Positions 53,392 through 64,000 of a DNA stretch of 64,000 nucleotides are shown here, in pieces; position 1 is the stretch's first letter; each line of letters starts with the position of its first letter. The translations under genes were made by a program, and so were the position numbers. A model generated the notes under the pieces. It worked only from the letters and a program-made list of their open reading frames with translations, was not told where the DNA came from and ran no database searches. Source of the stretch: Solea solea. Taxonomy: Eukaryota; Chordata; Actinopteri; Pleuronectiformes; Soleidae. The DNA lies in contig NC_081154.1 in the NCBI RefSeq assembly GCF_958295425.1, positions 13,037,938 through 13,101,937 on the forward strand, read 5' to 3'.

Positions 53392-56300
53392 GGATTGGTT
53401 TGAGTTGCCTGGTTGCAGACGTTTTCATTCACTGCCCACGTTTGTGCTTTGTTTCACTGAGTCACATTCAGTATTGTTGTAAGTGCTCGGTGGGAAAAAA
53501 CATCGCGCTAAGCACAGCATGAGAAGAATGACATTTCATACTCACTTCCTCCTTATTAACTTGTTGACTAACTGACTTATTTTTGAGTTGTTGTGGAGGA
53601 AAAGGACGGCTCCACGAGCCGGTGTCTAGCACTCTCTCTAGCATGCTGTTGTAAATATTAAACTCCAGTTCGAAGTCAAAACACTTTTGACTTATTCTAC
53701 TGTAACATATTGTGGGTCATTATACAGGACATCAACTGTTCTTTCATCTCCTCCCATGAGACTCTACAACTTGTCGCCTTCTGTGACCACTGGCATGCCA
53801 TGTGACCTCGGACAATTATTTCTGGATTTTTCTCAGAACCTGGCCTGACCTCGTGTCGGGTGTCCTCTCTCCGATGCACACAGATAGCCGTGCTGTCCGA
53901 AGCCCGTGAAGTATAGAATAAATAACTTTAAAGTAGCATATTTTTGCGGCTTGCGTGATCAAAGACAAACCTGACATGAATTGATCCTCGCCACTGCTAC
54001 TGCAGCTTCTGCATCATGCTGATGGGTGATCTCCAACATGGCTAAATGAAACGCAGCGTGAGACTTAAATTGACTACGATGTATTCACTTCCTGTCGTAT
54101 TTACTGCATTAAGGCTGTAGCGCCTAACCTTTATTTATAAACATACGGTACATCTGCTGCTTCCGAACCATTGTCAAAGGACGTCACACAGTGCTGATTG
54201 AGCCCAGCAGCTCCATGACACGACTCGTGTCTGTGACTCTGTGATATAGCAGAGCCCGCTGTATTCATCACAATCCCACTTCTTGTGAAAGGGATCATGT
54301 AATATAAAAGATGCACGCTCTACCGACATAGCGCAAAAGCGAAGATTGTCTGTACCCAAATTTAATGGCACACATAATTGTAAAATATTTATATATTATA
54401 TCGGTGTGCCGAACAAATGACATGACCTTTACGCAAGCTTTGTGGCGCGCTGCGGCGGCGCCCTCACAAGATAGAATTCAGCTGTCAATACATTTGCTTA
54501 GAGTACACATTTAATTAGAGGAGTGGCTTTTGAAATATTGAGCATCTCATTATGTGTTTAGCTCGCAGACCCAGCTGTGAACTATGCCAGTGTTGGCTTT
54601 GCATGCACAAGATGTTTTGATAGTTCAGAAAATGATTGATTCACCGTGGGAGTCTCACAGTGCTCCGTTGCCAGGCGTGTGCACGTACAGAATGTGCCAT
54701 TATGTTTGTGGTTTATGTGGGCACATATTCCAGTCTCTGTGTAGGCTACGTTGATGAGCCCCGTCTCCTCCTGAGGCTGTGGCTGTTATAATCTCTGCTC
54801 ACCACACACGTGATGTGTCTTTGTGCTCGTCCCTTTTCTTTGTTGGAAGCACAGCTGCCCGTGTGTTGTTCGGCACAGACCCGTGCAGTTGTTCGTCTTT
54901 ATGATTCTTTTCAAGGCGTAATTTGTGTTGAACTCTATCAATTGTTGTCAATATGGAACATATAAGAAAGGACAAGTCTGGATTTTGGGAGGAATGTGTC
55001 TCGACTTGTTGTTTGAAGATGTGCATTTACATTATTTGACACGGTTTGTCCCTGATATCAACTGCAGTATTGTCTTTATGATCACGATCCAAACAGTCAT
55101 TGAATCGGTTGCAAATGGACCAGATTTCTTGAAGAGCTGCTACTCAGACACAATCAGCGGAGTGTGGCTGAGCGACTGGAAAAAGTAAGACAGAGGATTG
55201 GAATCTGTAGAATCCATTAACGTAAAGGCTTCTATATCCCCCTCCTCTCACTGGCTGCTACATTGCTTCTCTGCTTCTTTGGAAATTGAGTTCTGGGCAC
55301 AGTCCAGATCCATAAAGATCAGGTCTGCATCTTAAAACCAGATGATATTTAACTTTAACTTTGATTGCCTTGCTACCGGCAGTCGGGAGACAAGGTGGAA
55401 GAATTTTTCTTTTTGAATTTATGTATTTAAAGCATGAAAATGCTGATGATGCAGCATTCATTGCAGAATACCCCTTGGATCTACTACCCATAGTAACAGC
55501 TGTCAATGAAACAGGATGATATGGAAATGAATATTATCAAAGTAAGTAAGTATTGAGGGGGAAGTCAATACAACAGACCAACAGCATGGTGACAGAAGAC
55601 GGCAAGTGGGTTATGTTGAAATTAAAAGAAGAATCGGGATTGCAAGAGCTGCCTTTGACAATACGGCAGCACTTTAAACGTTAAGAAAGATCAGCATCAA
55701 TGTAAGATCACGCGGAGCAAAATGCTACATCTGGTCAACACTGAAAACTGGACCACAACAAAAGCAACAGCAAGCCCTTGAAATGTGGCTATACAGAAGA
55801 ATGCTGAGCACAAAACAAAGAAAGTTCTAAGAAAGATCGCTGCTAAATATCATCAAAATGTGCCTACTTTGGCCATATCACAAGAGGACATGAATAAATG
55901 GTAGAAAAAGACGTGGGGGAGACCAAGAACAACCAGGACTGTGCATCTCAGGCTGGACAAAACTGAAATACAAAGACTGTATCAGAGCGGCACAAGATTG
56001 GGAACGATGGAGATCCATGACAGCCAACCCGGGGATAGCAGATGGTACGTGAAGAAGACGAAAGCATGCCAATATTTCAAGAGTTAACAATGAGAACCTG
56101 GCACCACTCTATTAGTTATAAGATGAGAATAAACAGTGCTTTGCCTCTGCACCTGCTGGAACACAAAACCAGAAGTAGGGTAACTGCAATGACGGACTTT
56201 GTAGGTTATCACTGTGGACCTTAAAAGATGATGGAAAAAGATTAGACGGGTCGGAGGCCTGCTGCGCGCTACTCTCGTAAGCATACGTTTGGTCACTACT

Positions 56301-59300
56301 ATGGTAAAGAAGGTGAGGTGCAGTGTCTGCCCACTGCGTGGCAAATGGCAACGCAACGTGTGTTTTTAACTACAATTCCTGCAAAATTCACCGGATTCAG
56401 CGCAAACTGGGACACCGGGCAATTTCCGCAGGCCACTTGTCGTGCACGACAGGGGCTCTCAAAGAGTAGGTGACGTAAAAAGATAGAAAGATGACACAAA
56501 AGAATAATCCCAGCAGTCCGTAGAGTTAACAATGGCCAGCTGATTTCATGTTGTCTAATTTCCTAATGACTCGCCAAATCCTTCGCTTTCGGGCTCTGCT
56601 GCTCACAAGAGAGCAGAAGCAGAAAAAGAATCACCCGCTGCCCAATTTGGAAGTCAAAGTGGAAAGAAAGATGAGCAGCTATGATATGTAAAAAGGCATC
56701 CTTTGATCAGTTTGAAGAGGATTTCATATAAGCTGGTGAAAAAAATTGCTCATCCATGGAGATTAGGTAAATTGGACACAGGGTGTGATCGCCCGATGTC
56801 AGCTGAGATTGACACAGCACCCCGTGACTCTCATGCGGAGGATAGAGTGGTAGAAAATGGATGGATGGATGCATATAGAAAACTCATATTAATATTATGT
56901 AAAAGCTACCAGATCATATGGAAGGTGACAAAAGTTCCCCATTACGTATTTGAGCATCCGTCATGTCATGTGGATTTAGCTCGATAAACAATTTCTTAAC
57001 TGAAAACTCTGTCATTTCTAGACTGCAGCGCTTACACAAACACGAACACTGCAAATCGGAGGCGTGATGTGTTTTTTTGTAAGAGGCCCATTCACTGTTC
57101 CAACAGAAGGGGATTTATGGTCACTTCTATTGATGAGGGGAAATTCATGCTCGAAACCAAAGCACAGGAGCGTCGCATTATGTTCCCTCAGTGTTAAAGA
57201 AGGGCTATTCACATGTAGCCGACACTATTATCATTATTCTGGGCTTGTTCACTATGAGGTTTTTAAGGCAGAGATACTTTTTTTTGTATTTTGTCAAATG
57301 CTCTTTCAGATGAGTCTGGGCTACTACCTCAGTTTCTGCTCCGGTGTAGTTCTTATATGTTTCCTTTTTGATGTCGCTGTGTCAGAGACCGCATTTAAAG
57401 TGGAATAAACAAGAATAAACATTGCTTCATTTTCAATACAAAGTCAGTCTGGATGGAAAACAGTACACAAGTACGTGATTTGGTTCTACTTATTGAACGT
57501 GGCTGAAACATCTGAATATATCGTGTGCTTGACTTTGAGTGGTCTGTACACTGAGTCAAGGAGCCATATGTGTAGGCTGCCTGTCCACTCTAGACAGGTC
57601 GTGTTTTAGTTTAGGGTTTGGGTGGGAGGTGTTCTCGTAGAGCGTGATGAATGGCTGCTTGTGCAAAACCTGCATGGGAAGGGCCAATATGGAGTGGCCT
57701 TTTTACCTCGACAAACCCCATCAGCAGTTAATTGGCACCATATGTCAAGCAGACAGACCTCTCCATAATGTACACTTCTCACATCCACTCCCCACTCAAA
57801 TGAGCCCACAGAAAACTTGACCTTAACACTTGTCTGCTGCCCTTCGGGGGTTATGCCATTCCTCTCTCAGCAGCTCTTCTACAAACTACTTTTTATACAG
57901 ATAAGCAATACCTCAGTTATTTTAGGTTTAAGTATGTTATAGTGAACTGAACATGGTTAGTTTATAAGTGGAGGCACACTCAACTATGAGAAACCATCCA
58001 AGCAACAGGTCTGAATGAGCTGAAAGAGCTTGGTATAATAATAATTATTATCCATTATTATCGTAGCAAAATGTCAGTCATTTAATAGATCACTACCACC
58101 AGGCAGTAAAGTGATTAAGTGACATGCCAATCATGCTGTGTATGGATGTGGAGGGGAAAAGGGTGCCGAATGCTCCTCACTGTTGCCTTGTTTTTTGAGT
58201 TTGTGCAGCTTTTTTAAAAAAAACAAGAGGATTGTAGGAGCTTGGACAGAATCTCCTAAGTGGCTGATGTTCACATTTCATAGGTCTATACCTGCAAGAA
58301 ATGATGCTGAGTGGTCACCATGCAGAGGTTTGCCTCAGATGTTTATCTCTGAGTTGTAATTATGTCCAGAAACCCAAATTCAATACAGAAGAAGGTTCAC
58401 ATATACTGGAGATGAACCCTTGGTCTATGGCGTGTCCTGCACTTAAGTGACAGTTGGGGGAAAAACACTCTTCTGTGCAGAACCTGAAGAGTCAAAGATA
58501 AGAAGTTGGTGGTTTAGCCCCTCCCTCTGTGAGGTTGCCAGACAAACCAGTGCAGTCATTGCTCCTGGACAAGAAGAAGTCCATCACACAAACACCCACA
58601 AACCACAACTTTTTGTATGGATGAACAAATTCATTGTGTGGTCTTTCAGTGTAGTTTCACATGACTAAATCGTATCTAGTGCTGAATAATGAAGAAACAT
58701 TGTCCCACTATTCCTATCTGTACATTCACAAGTGGATCGCACACTCGACCGATTTAACCATAACCAAAAAAATTATCACAATCTGAGCTGACTTGTAGGA
58801 AGAGCTCATTCTTAATGACTATTTCGTTTGATGTGACCTGTCTGTGGGATCCAAATGCCAGTAATTTATTGATGAGTAAATTAAAAAAAATAGATTTAAA
58901 CGCATCAGCAAATTGACCCAGAAGTAGTAAAATATTTTAAATCTGAAGCTTCTGCGACTTCATCCTCTTCAAATTTTCCTTAGAGAGAGCTCTGCTCTCA
59001 AAACATTCCTGGACTCTCTCAACAATGGTATGTGCTCTGCCTTTGGTGCCTGTCTTTCTCCCACATCACTCTCCCACATGAGCAGAGACGAAGGGCTTTA
59101 TTATCACACCTGGGCAGCTGGCTGGATAATGGCTTTCACCTTTCTATATCGAACACGACACACGCAGTCACTTCCTTTGTTCTGCAAGGCCACGTGCAGA
59201 GGACGGCGTCGACACTATTCTTCGCTCTTCTTCACCATTTCACCCAAGGTTCAAAGAAATCATTCCACCTGTGCAATCTAAAGTGCCCTAACCTTAAGAT

Positions 59301-62300
59301 TTTTCACCTCAATGGAGCAAATGAACTTTTTCTCCACTTCAGCTCTGGCTGAGAAGTGGCTATGGTTATCGGCACGGTGCGCTTTTAAAGGCTGTATTCC
59401 TTCACAGGGGAATGGAAGAATTGACTCTGTTCTTTCACCACATCTTTCCCAACATTGTTTTCTAAAGCAGTTTTTTAAGAGTGCACGAGAGGCCGCACAA
59501 CCACACACGTGGTTTTAGTCCATGTCGGCAAACAGAAAGCAACCACGGAATAAGGGTTCGGCGCATGGTGGAGGTGTGAATTACATAATCTTTGCAAACT
59601 GATCTGAGCGTCTGAGTCTCAGAGAAAGACAGGGAGAGAGAGAGAGAGACACACAGAGAGCGTGCTCAGTATTTGGCTGTGGCGTTTGCACAGATAGCTG
59701 CCAGGCTTTGGCACTGTGGACTTTCAGGCTATGAGATGAAATGCAATGAGAGACCCCTGGGGGTGCATGGCGCACAGGGAGATCAGGTTCAGCAGCATTT
59801 TTATGCCCTTCCACTGTGGTCAATATTAACTGAGTCTGAGTATGAAAAGGTTCGGTTTGTGCTTGTTGTTCTTCGTCCTTGGTGCATTTGCTCGGGGAAG
59901 TGAGATCTGACCACAGCTGTTTGGGAATGGACAGGAAACCCCTCTTGCATCCCCACTACTTTGAGCCATTTAGCCGTGGAATGATTGTTTTATTTAGTTT
60001 TGCAATGTGCACATTTGAAATGATCTTGAGTGGTGACACACTCAAGGCTCAGGCACTGATTTTTAACAAAATGTGTTGAAATTTTCATAGGGTTTATTGG
60101 CAGATATTGAATATGCTACTCATAAGTATGTTATCAGTGTAGAATCATTTAAGAATAAAAACAGGTTTGGTTTTGAAGCTGAAGCTTACTATGCAAACAA
60201 ACGCTGGTCTCTGTGTACCTTCTTGGTTTGTGCAGGATTCCTCCGTTTGTTACAGTCTGCAGTCTCACCAGTAGGTGTCACTAATTCACATCCACCAGAC
60301 CCTCAAACCTGCTGCATCTTTTGGAAAATAAAGTATGAATAATGGACAACAAAACAATCTGCTGTGAGAAGGGTTCTCGAGAAAGTGACACGTTCCGTCT
60401 TTCTTCACTTGACTTAGTCCTCACCTCCTCTCTGCCCGTTCTCTTCACCCCAGCTGAGCCGACGCGATATTCAGTTCATACTCCACCACTCGGAAACACA
60501 GCTGGACGGCTCAAGCCTTTAATCAGTGAGAACAAAGGAGGGAACTTTTTTTTATTTGTATTCATGTTTGTGCTGCTCAGCGATGGAGGATTTTTACATT
60601 CATCTCTCTTATGCACTTCCATATAAAAGAATAAAAAAGTAAATGCCTCACACTCTTACACCTACGGTCAATCTAGAGTGTCCAATTTGCCCCAGATCTG
60701 CACGTTTTTTGGACTGTGGCAGGAAACCGGCATTCACACATGTCAGTGTCCACTTTTGATTGGACAGATTTGAACCGGGTCTTTAACGTGTGTCTTTTTC
60801 TGCTGCCTGCATGTCAGGAAGTCAAATGTACAGTTCCAGGTGCCGGCGTTTGTGTCCAGAAACTTAACCTTTTGCCACTAGTTCCCGTGATAACAAACGT
60901 GTTGCAGAAGCGGCGTCCTGCTGTCCGTGGTTTCCTCAAACAATGCGAGAGCAGCGGTCGCAGCGAGAGGTCCTAGGTATAGGTCACGCCGCAGTCAGAG
61001 CCTGTAATTGAAGGAGAACCCAATTGCCAACCTTGTTTGGTGAGAAATGGCATGGGATAGCGCTCCTCTGCAATCTTAACTAGGTTACATGACCATGATT
61101 TCAATTTCTTTGAATGTCAAAAGTGATCTGATTAAGGCCCCGTGAGGGATAAAATCTGGAAGGACCTGTGCTAGAGTATAGGAGATGTTGTCATTTATTG
61201 TAATTTGGTATATGAGATGTTGATTGGGACATCCCTTTGGCATCAACATGGAAGAAGGGGCTACAAAGGAGAAAGAAAGCACCAACAAGTTAGCGTCATT
61301 ACCCAAGAGCAGATTAGTAATGTTAACCAAACAAAAACAGGCACAGATAAATAAGCACATAAATAAATAAATGGATTTGCAATAGCTCCAACGATAAGGC
61401 CATACCGGCATGTTCACATATGTTTTTTTTAAAGAATAAGAGAGGCAGTTATTGTGTGTTTCTGCCTATGCACCTTGTGGTAATTGGGGGGCATTCAAGT
61501 CCTCTATGTCCTTGGACCGTCCATTCAAATGTCCATCACATATATGAACACAGTATCTCGAGGGGTTATTATTATTCTTTCTTAAGTCGGTTCAAACATT
61601 CAGACGAACTCAAGGATAAACTGAAAAATAGAGTTACATGTCCTCAACATGCTGTATTGAGAACACCATTTCATAACATGCCTTATGTTATGAGACATTC
61701 ACTTGGATTCAAGGAGGGGCTGATTAGAATCTAGTGGACACTTCTATTTCATACCTTATTTTTAAAAGCCGGGAGTAACTCAGGGTCAGACTTTCTATTT
61801 TTGTGTGGCAGTTCCAGCATTTGCGAGTTTGTTCTCGTCACAGATTTGTGCGAAACACTCGAAACGAACGGAGACGGCAGTTCTGTTCCACATCAGTGTA
61901 AAGGAAAAAAGTGGGAGGATGACACGAGGAAGTGGCCTCGCAGGACGCGTGAGGATATCTGTCGCTCCGTGCGGATGGATGGATGGATGGATGAATGAAT
62001 GAATAGAGAGAAAGGCAATGTAACGCAACTGTCACTTGGGACACCAACAACACTCAGTCATGATTCGCTGGGGTTTTGCCATCGGCAGCTGATGTCCTTT
62101 TATAGTTTTACTGGTGTTTCAACCGGAATGGGCTTTTGTAGGTTTATTTTTGACAAAGTGACACAAGCAGGCATCGGGAAGCGTCAGTGGCTTCTTAAAA
62201 TGCACATCCTCGGAGGAGGAAAAAGTTTGTATGTTGCGTCGTGTCCACATTCCCGTGTGATTTGTCGCAGATGATCAAACACTCCCATCCCTTTTAAAGT

Positions 62301-62762
62301 TTTTTGCTTATACAAACTGCTTTGGCAACTCCTGACTGCGCACGTGAAAGGTGTTTTTAAAGAAGCCATGTTGTCTTCTGTCGATCCCAAAGCTACGTAG
62401 CTACTTTGTTTTGCACATAATCATGCAAAGCTCACTGCCTTTTCCCACATATAGGCCACACTGGTAACGCGGGAGACTTCAGGTATCATCGTCGACTTCT
62501 ACTTACATGTCTCTGCTGAAAATACGGTCTATACAGTCCAGCTGTTTTTGTTATGCGTTTGACCTCCTTCATACACTAATAGAGCTTTGTTGACCTGTTT
62601 TCTCAGGTTAAAAGCGGGAAGACGGAGAAGGAGTGTGAGCAGGTGCTGCTGAAGAGCCTGCAGTATCTGGAGCGCTACATTTACCTCATCCTCTTCAACA
62701 CATATTTGCATTTAGAGAAGAAAGACTCCTGGCAGCGCTCCTTCACGCTCTGGATGGAACAG
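35223..62762 (+). CDS. pald1: Paladin (PALD1), phosphatase-domain protein, 18 coding exons, 3' end outside window
   Basis: Exons: 35223-35407, 35629-35731, 37393-37572, 38004-38168, 38571-38731, 39267-39342, 40105-40259, 40836-40935, 41039-41143, 41417-41512, 41601-41735, 42041-42157, 42388-42567, 42702-42899, 43347-43487, 43622-43693, 46073-46213 and 62607-62762. They join without a frame break to 822 codons (human about 856 aa); the final exon lies beyond 64000. The start MGTTASAAPQ is a predicted myristoylation signal (Gly2, Ser6). Paladin is a cytosolic or membrane-associated tyrosine-phosphatase-like protein of endothelium and neural crest, linked to receptor and phosphoinositide signalling. 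Two CX5R loops are intact: CQVGVGR (Cys312) and CSNGKGR (Cys677). Two conserved YLI helices (LERYFYLIVFNAYLHEQ, LERYIYLILFNTYLHLEK) follow. The last visible intron is 16.4 kb; the others are mostly under 2.5 kb. Confidence 0.95.
35476..35498. repeat. Poly-C tract in pald1 intron
   Basis: Twenty-three consecutive C residues between the first two coding exons of pald1. The true length may differ because such runs are hard to sequence. Confidence 0.8.
35797..36106. repeat. AT-rich dispersed repeat with TCGATTA motifs
   Basis: The interval begins AGAGCTTCTATTATT and ends TTTCAGCTCT, so the ends are weakly inverted. It contains several TCGATTAATC-type motifs typical of a common teleost non-autonomous DNA repeat. 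A related fragment (GGGCTGCAACGATTAATCG) lies at 49324. Confidence 0.45.
43058..43140 (+). repeat. Fish repeat tail
   Basis: TTGCTTTGGATAAAAGCG followed by TCTGCTAAATG is a widespread 3' tail of teleost SINE/LINE families. Here it stands alone in a pald1 intron. Confidence 0.6.
43305..43330. repeat. (GT)n microsatellite next to pald1 acceptor
   Basis: The tract lies 16 bp before the acceptor at 43346/43347 and overlaps the likely polypyrimidine region, so its length could affect splicing. Confidence 0.75.
44470..44830 (+). mobile_element. Tc1-like DNA transposon remnant
   Basis: The nucleotide sequence resembles a common Tc1-like transposon of fish and frogs: CACTTCATTCGGTACA, CCAGTCAATCACATGG, ACCCGAGCATCAGAACGGGG, TGAGTATTTCAGGAACTGCT and AGGAGAATGGCCAAACTGGA appear in order. 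In the intact family this codes for the helix-turn-helix N-terminus of the transposase. Stops and frame shifts break it here. Only the 5' third is present. Confidence 0.7.
45105..45180. repeat. Dispersed repeat fragment
   Basis: CAGCCCTTTTCACAGA then CACAAAGTGCTTCACAGT is a phrase recurring in many teleost genomes. A related phrase is at 25636 (ATACAGCACTTTTAATAAC). Confidence 0.4.
46530..46855 (+). repeat. Imperfect tandem duplication, period about 164 bp
   Basis: The phrase TTAGCGGGACCTGCAGCCTC (46549) recurs as TTAGCGGTACCCGCAGCCTC (46713), with CACAGCAGG, CTGCTCTC, TTTTAAGTAAAG/TTTTAAAGAAAG, TTCTGTGTGC and ACATTTTCAAGAA following in the same order in both units. Confidence 0.7.
49323..49445. 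repeat. AT-rich dispersed repeat fragment (TCGATTA type)
   Basis: GGGCTGCAACGATTAATCG is followed by TTGATTACTGAATTTATC. It resembles the repeat at 35797 and a more decayed copy near 43783-43850. Confidence 0.45.
50181..50250. repeat. (AG)35 microsatellite
   Basis: A perfect 70-bp AG run in the large pald1 intron. It produces long artificial Arg-Glu and Ser-Leu reading frames on both strands. Confidence 0.95.
51574..51600. repeat. (CA)n microsatellite
   Basis: A near-perfect AC run in the large pald1 intron. Confidence 0.85.
51828..51990 (+). repeat. SINE body/tail fragment
   Basis: GGGTTCTCTGGTTTCCTCTC, CAAGTCCAAAGACATGCAG and GTAAATGGTTGTTTGTCTCT are in the order found in the fish tRNA-SINE body. 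No tRNA head is visible. Confidence 0.6.
53337..53385. repeat. (TA)n microsatellite
   Basis: A 49-bp perfect TA run in the large pald1 intron. Confidence 0.9.
55585..56050 (+). mobile_element. Decayed non-LTR retrotransposon (LINE) 3' ORF fragment
   Basis: Pieces of a reverse-transcriptase ORF C-terminus appear in shifting frames on +: EIKRRIGIARAAFDN near 55620, a YIWST piece near 55725, EMWLYRRML near 55780, GRKRRGG near 55900 and DCIRAAQDWERWRSMTANPG near 55975-56035. Stops and frame shifts interrupt it, and the upstream reverse transcriptase core is missing. Confidence 0.75.
56730..56875 (+). repeat. SINE 3' tail
   Basis: GATCGCCCGATGTCAGCTGA, CAGCACCCCGTGACTCTCAT and GTGGTAGAAAATGGATGGAT form the typical tail of a fish tRNA-SINE, ending in (GGAT)n. 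Confidence 0.65.
60640..60790 (-). repeat. Degenerate SINE fragment, reverse orientation
   Basis: ACACCTACGGTCAATCTAGA, CTGCACGTTTTTTGGACTGT and GGCAGGAAACCGG match the reverse complement order of the SINE body seen at 31795. Confidence 0.5.
61974..62002. repeat. (GGAT)n/(GAAT)n tract
   Basis: Tetranucleotide run in the large pald1 intron, close to the last visible exon. Confidence 0.7.
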
Positions 62763-63534
62763 GTAATGTACAGTCTCCGAGTTCCACTCATAAGGTGCAT
62801 GCAAGTAAAATAGAGGCAAACGTGAGGTTGTATGTTTGAGAGTCTTCTTTTACACTTGGATCAGATCCAAACAAAAGCCCTAACATCTGCTAAAAGGATC
62901 TGCTGGTGGACTTGTTTACACTTACTGAATGATTTGGGCAAAATATTTAATTGTAATTATTATGGAAAGTGATTTCTTTTAAAGTCAAGGTTTAATTTAA
63001 TATTCATTGTGTTATACTGTAGATTTAAATGTGACAAGCATAACCACATGACACTGTCAAAATAATTACTCAAATAGAAATGATTAGAACTTATACAATC
63101 ACACTTTTGCACACTTTGCATTTTTAATTGCATGGAATATACCAAGATAATATGAAGTTGCAGACTTTGCAATTTGCTAATTGTGTTGTTTGTGGGTTTT
63201 TAGAAACAATTGCTTTTTAAGCCCCAACTGCACTACTCAGTGATAAAAACAAAAAAAAACAAAACAGGAAGCAGAAATGTGGCAGAAAAGGGTTTTCAAA
63301 GTCACGTTTGTGCACCAATTTCTGGACTTTTATTTGGATTTCACTCCTGGCATTTACAAGCTGTTTCCTTGTAGTTCTATTGTGGCCTGGCTCTTCACAA
63401 ACTGAACTTCATCATGTCTCAGGCTTGGTGTTTTTTTGTTGGTACCTTAATCGTTTGGCCACCTGTGCCCCAACAGTAAAGCTGAGAATTTATGTGCATT
63501 CCAAACAAATGAGTGTTCTGTAAGTGGTACCCAA

Positions 63535-63571
<37 letters not shown>

Positions 63572-64000
63572 ATTTAGAAGGCACTGAATGTTGCAATGTG
63601 TTAAACTTGCGTGATGGTAAATAAGCAGTTTGGCAGGTTGACAACACATTTCATGGTGTTCACTTAGTGAAGCCACAAAACAGCAAGAATTTTGCCTGTA
63701 GTGAATCCATGTTCCATGGGCTTATTTACCTGTGGTTTTAATTTCAAAGTGTTTGCTGTCGTTGTTGTTGTTGTACATTTGCAGTGAGGCGAAGCATGCC
63801 TCTTAAATCTTAAAAGACAGGCCAATCAGAAGCAGCACCGGTATAATATGTATTTACCTCAGGCTGAATTATCTCTCGTTTCTCAAAGCATAACAAACAT
63901 TTGGTCTACGAAGTATAATTTTAAGCGAGCAGACGCGTTTTAATTTGGACCTCGGCCCGTCGTTTCAAATCCATTAGCCGTTTTGACCCGACATGGACAA
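62763..64000 (+). other. pald1: pald1 intron running to window edge
   Basis: After the donor at 62763 no further exon is seen; the expected last exon of paladin (starting VASKAGIYEI-like) is absent and must lie further right. The interval contains a (CA)n tract at 63541-63567. Confidence 0.55.
63541..63567. repeat. (CA)n microsatellite
   Basis: CA run in the pald1 intron near the right edge of the window. Confidence 0.85.

Larger units (their letters stand above)
46214..62606 (+). other. pald1: 16.4-kb intron of pald1 before the last visible exon
   Basis: No nested gene is recognised in either strand. It contains the 164-bp tandem duplication, SINE tails (51830-51990, 56730-56875, 60640-60790), a LINE fragment (55585-56050), an (AG)35 tract and several TA/CA tracts. 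Its length stands out against the compact rest of the gene. Confidence 0.6.

Noticed and set aside
1..64000. CRISPR arrays, operons, prokaryotic mobile elements, tRNA or rRNA genes
   Set aside because: The window is vertebrate. Repeats are microsatellites or decayed transposons; the only tRNA-like structure is the SINE head at 17510.

Overview
This window is vertebrate nuclear DNA and almost certainly comes from a teleost fish. Coding sequence is broken into short exons with GT/AG introns. Simple repeats such as (CA)n, (TA)n and (AG)n are frequent. Degraded fish-type SINE, LINE, Tc1-like and MITE repeats lie between the genes. Protein similarity was judged from recalled family sequences, since no search could be run.

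Layout: (1) About 1-5.3 kb holds the last three coding exons and the 3'UTR of a testican gene (spock2-like, + strand). (2) About 8.7-12.1 kb holds a complete sar1a-like COPII GTPase (- strand), convergent with spock2. (3) 12.8-15.8 kb holds a complete cytosolic inorganic pyrophosphatase, ppa1 (- strand, 11 coding exons). (4) 16.8-18.5 kb holds lrrc20 (- strand, 4 coding exons). (5) 19.97-23.06 kb holds a nodal-related TGF-beta ligand gene (- strand, 3 exons). It has a TATA box, and its intron 1 carries two FoxH1-type sites each followed by a SMAD-type GTCTGG. (6) 35.2 kb to beyond 62.8 kb holds pald1 (paladin, + strand, divergent from nodal). Eighteen coding exons are present and the last one lies past the right edge. 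Candidate 5' exons lie at about 28.9-29.06 kb and at 32.87-32.93 kb.

All reconstructed exon chains keep frame across every junction. They give full-length proteins of 198 aa (Sar1), 288 aa (Ppa1), 174 aa (Lrrc20) and 395 aa (Nodal), plus 822 codons of paladin. The block sar1a-ppa1-lrrc20-nodal-pald1 matches the gene order of human 10q22 as I recall it. I see no NPFFR1 or EIF4EBP2 in the gaps where human has them. The five complete or near-complete genes serve unrelated jobs (ER export, pyrophosphate hydrolysis, an LRR protein, mesendoderm and left-right signalling, endothelial phosphoinositide/phosphatase biology), so this is conserved synteny rather than a pathway cluster.

The most interesting signals are the intronic FoxH1/SMAD module in nodal, an in-frame candidate alternative first exon for pald1 that would remove its predicted myristoylation start, and several unnamed repeats: a 250-bp element with terminal inverted repeats, a three-copy dispersed repeat, and a 164-bp tandem duplication.
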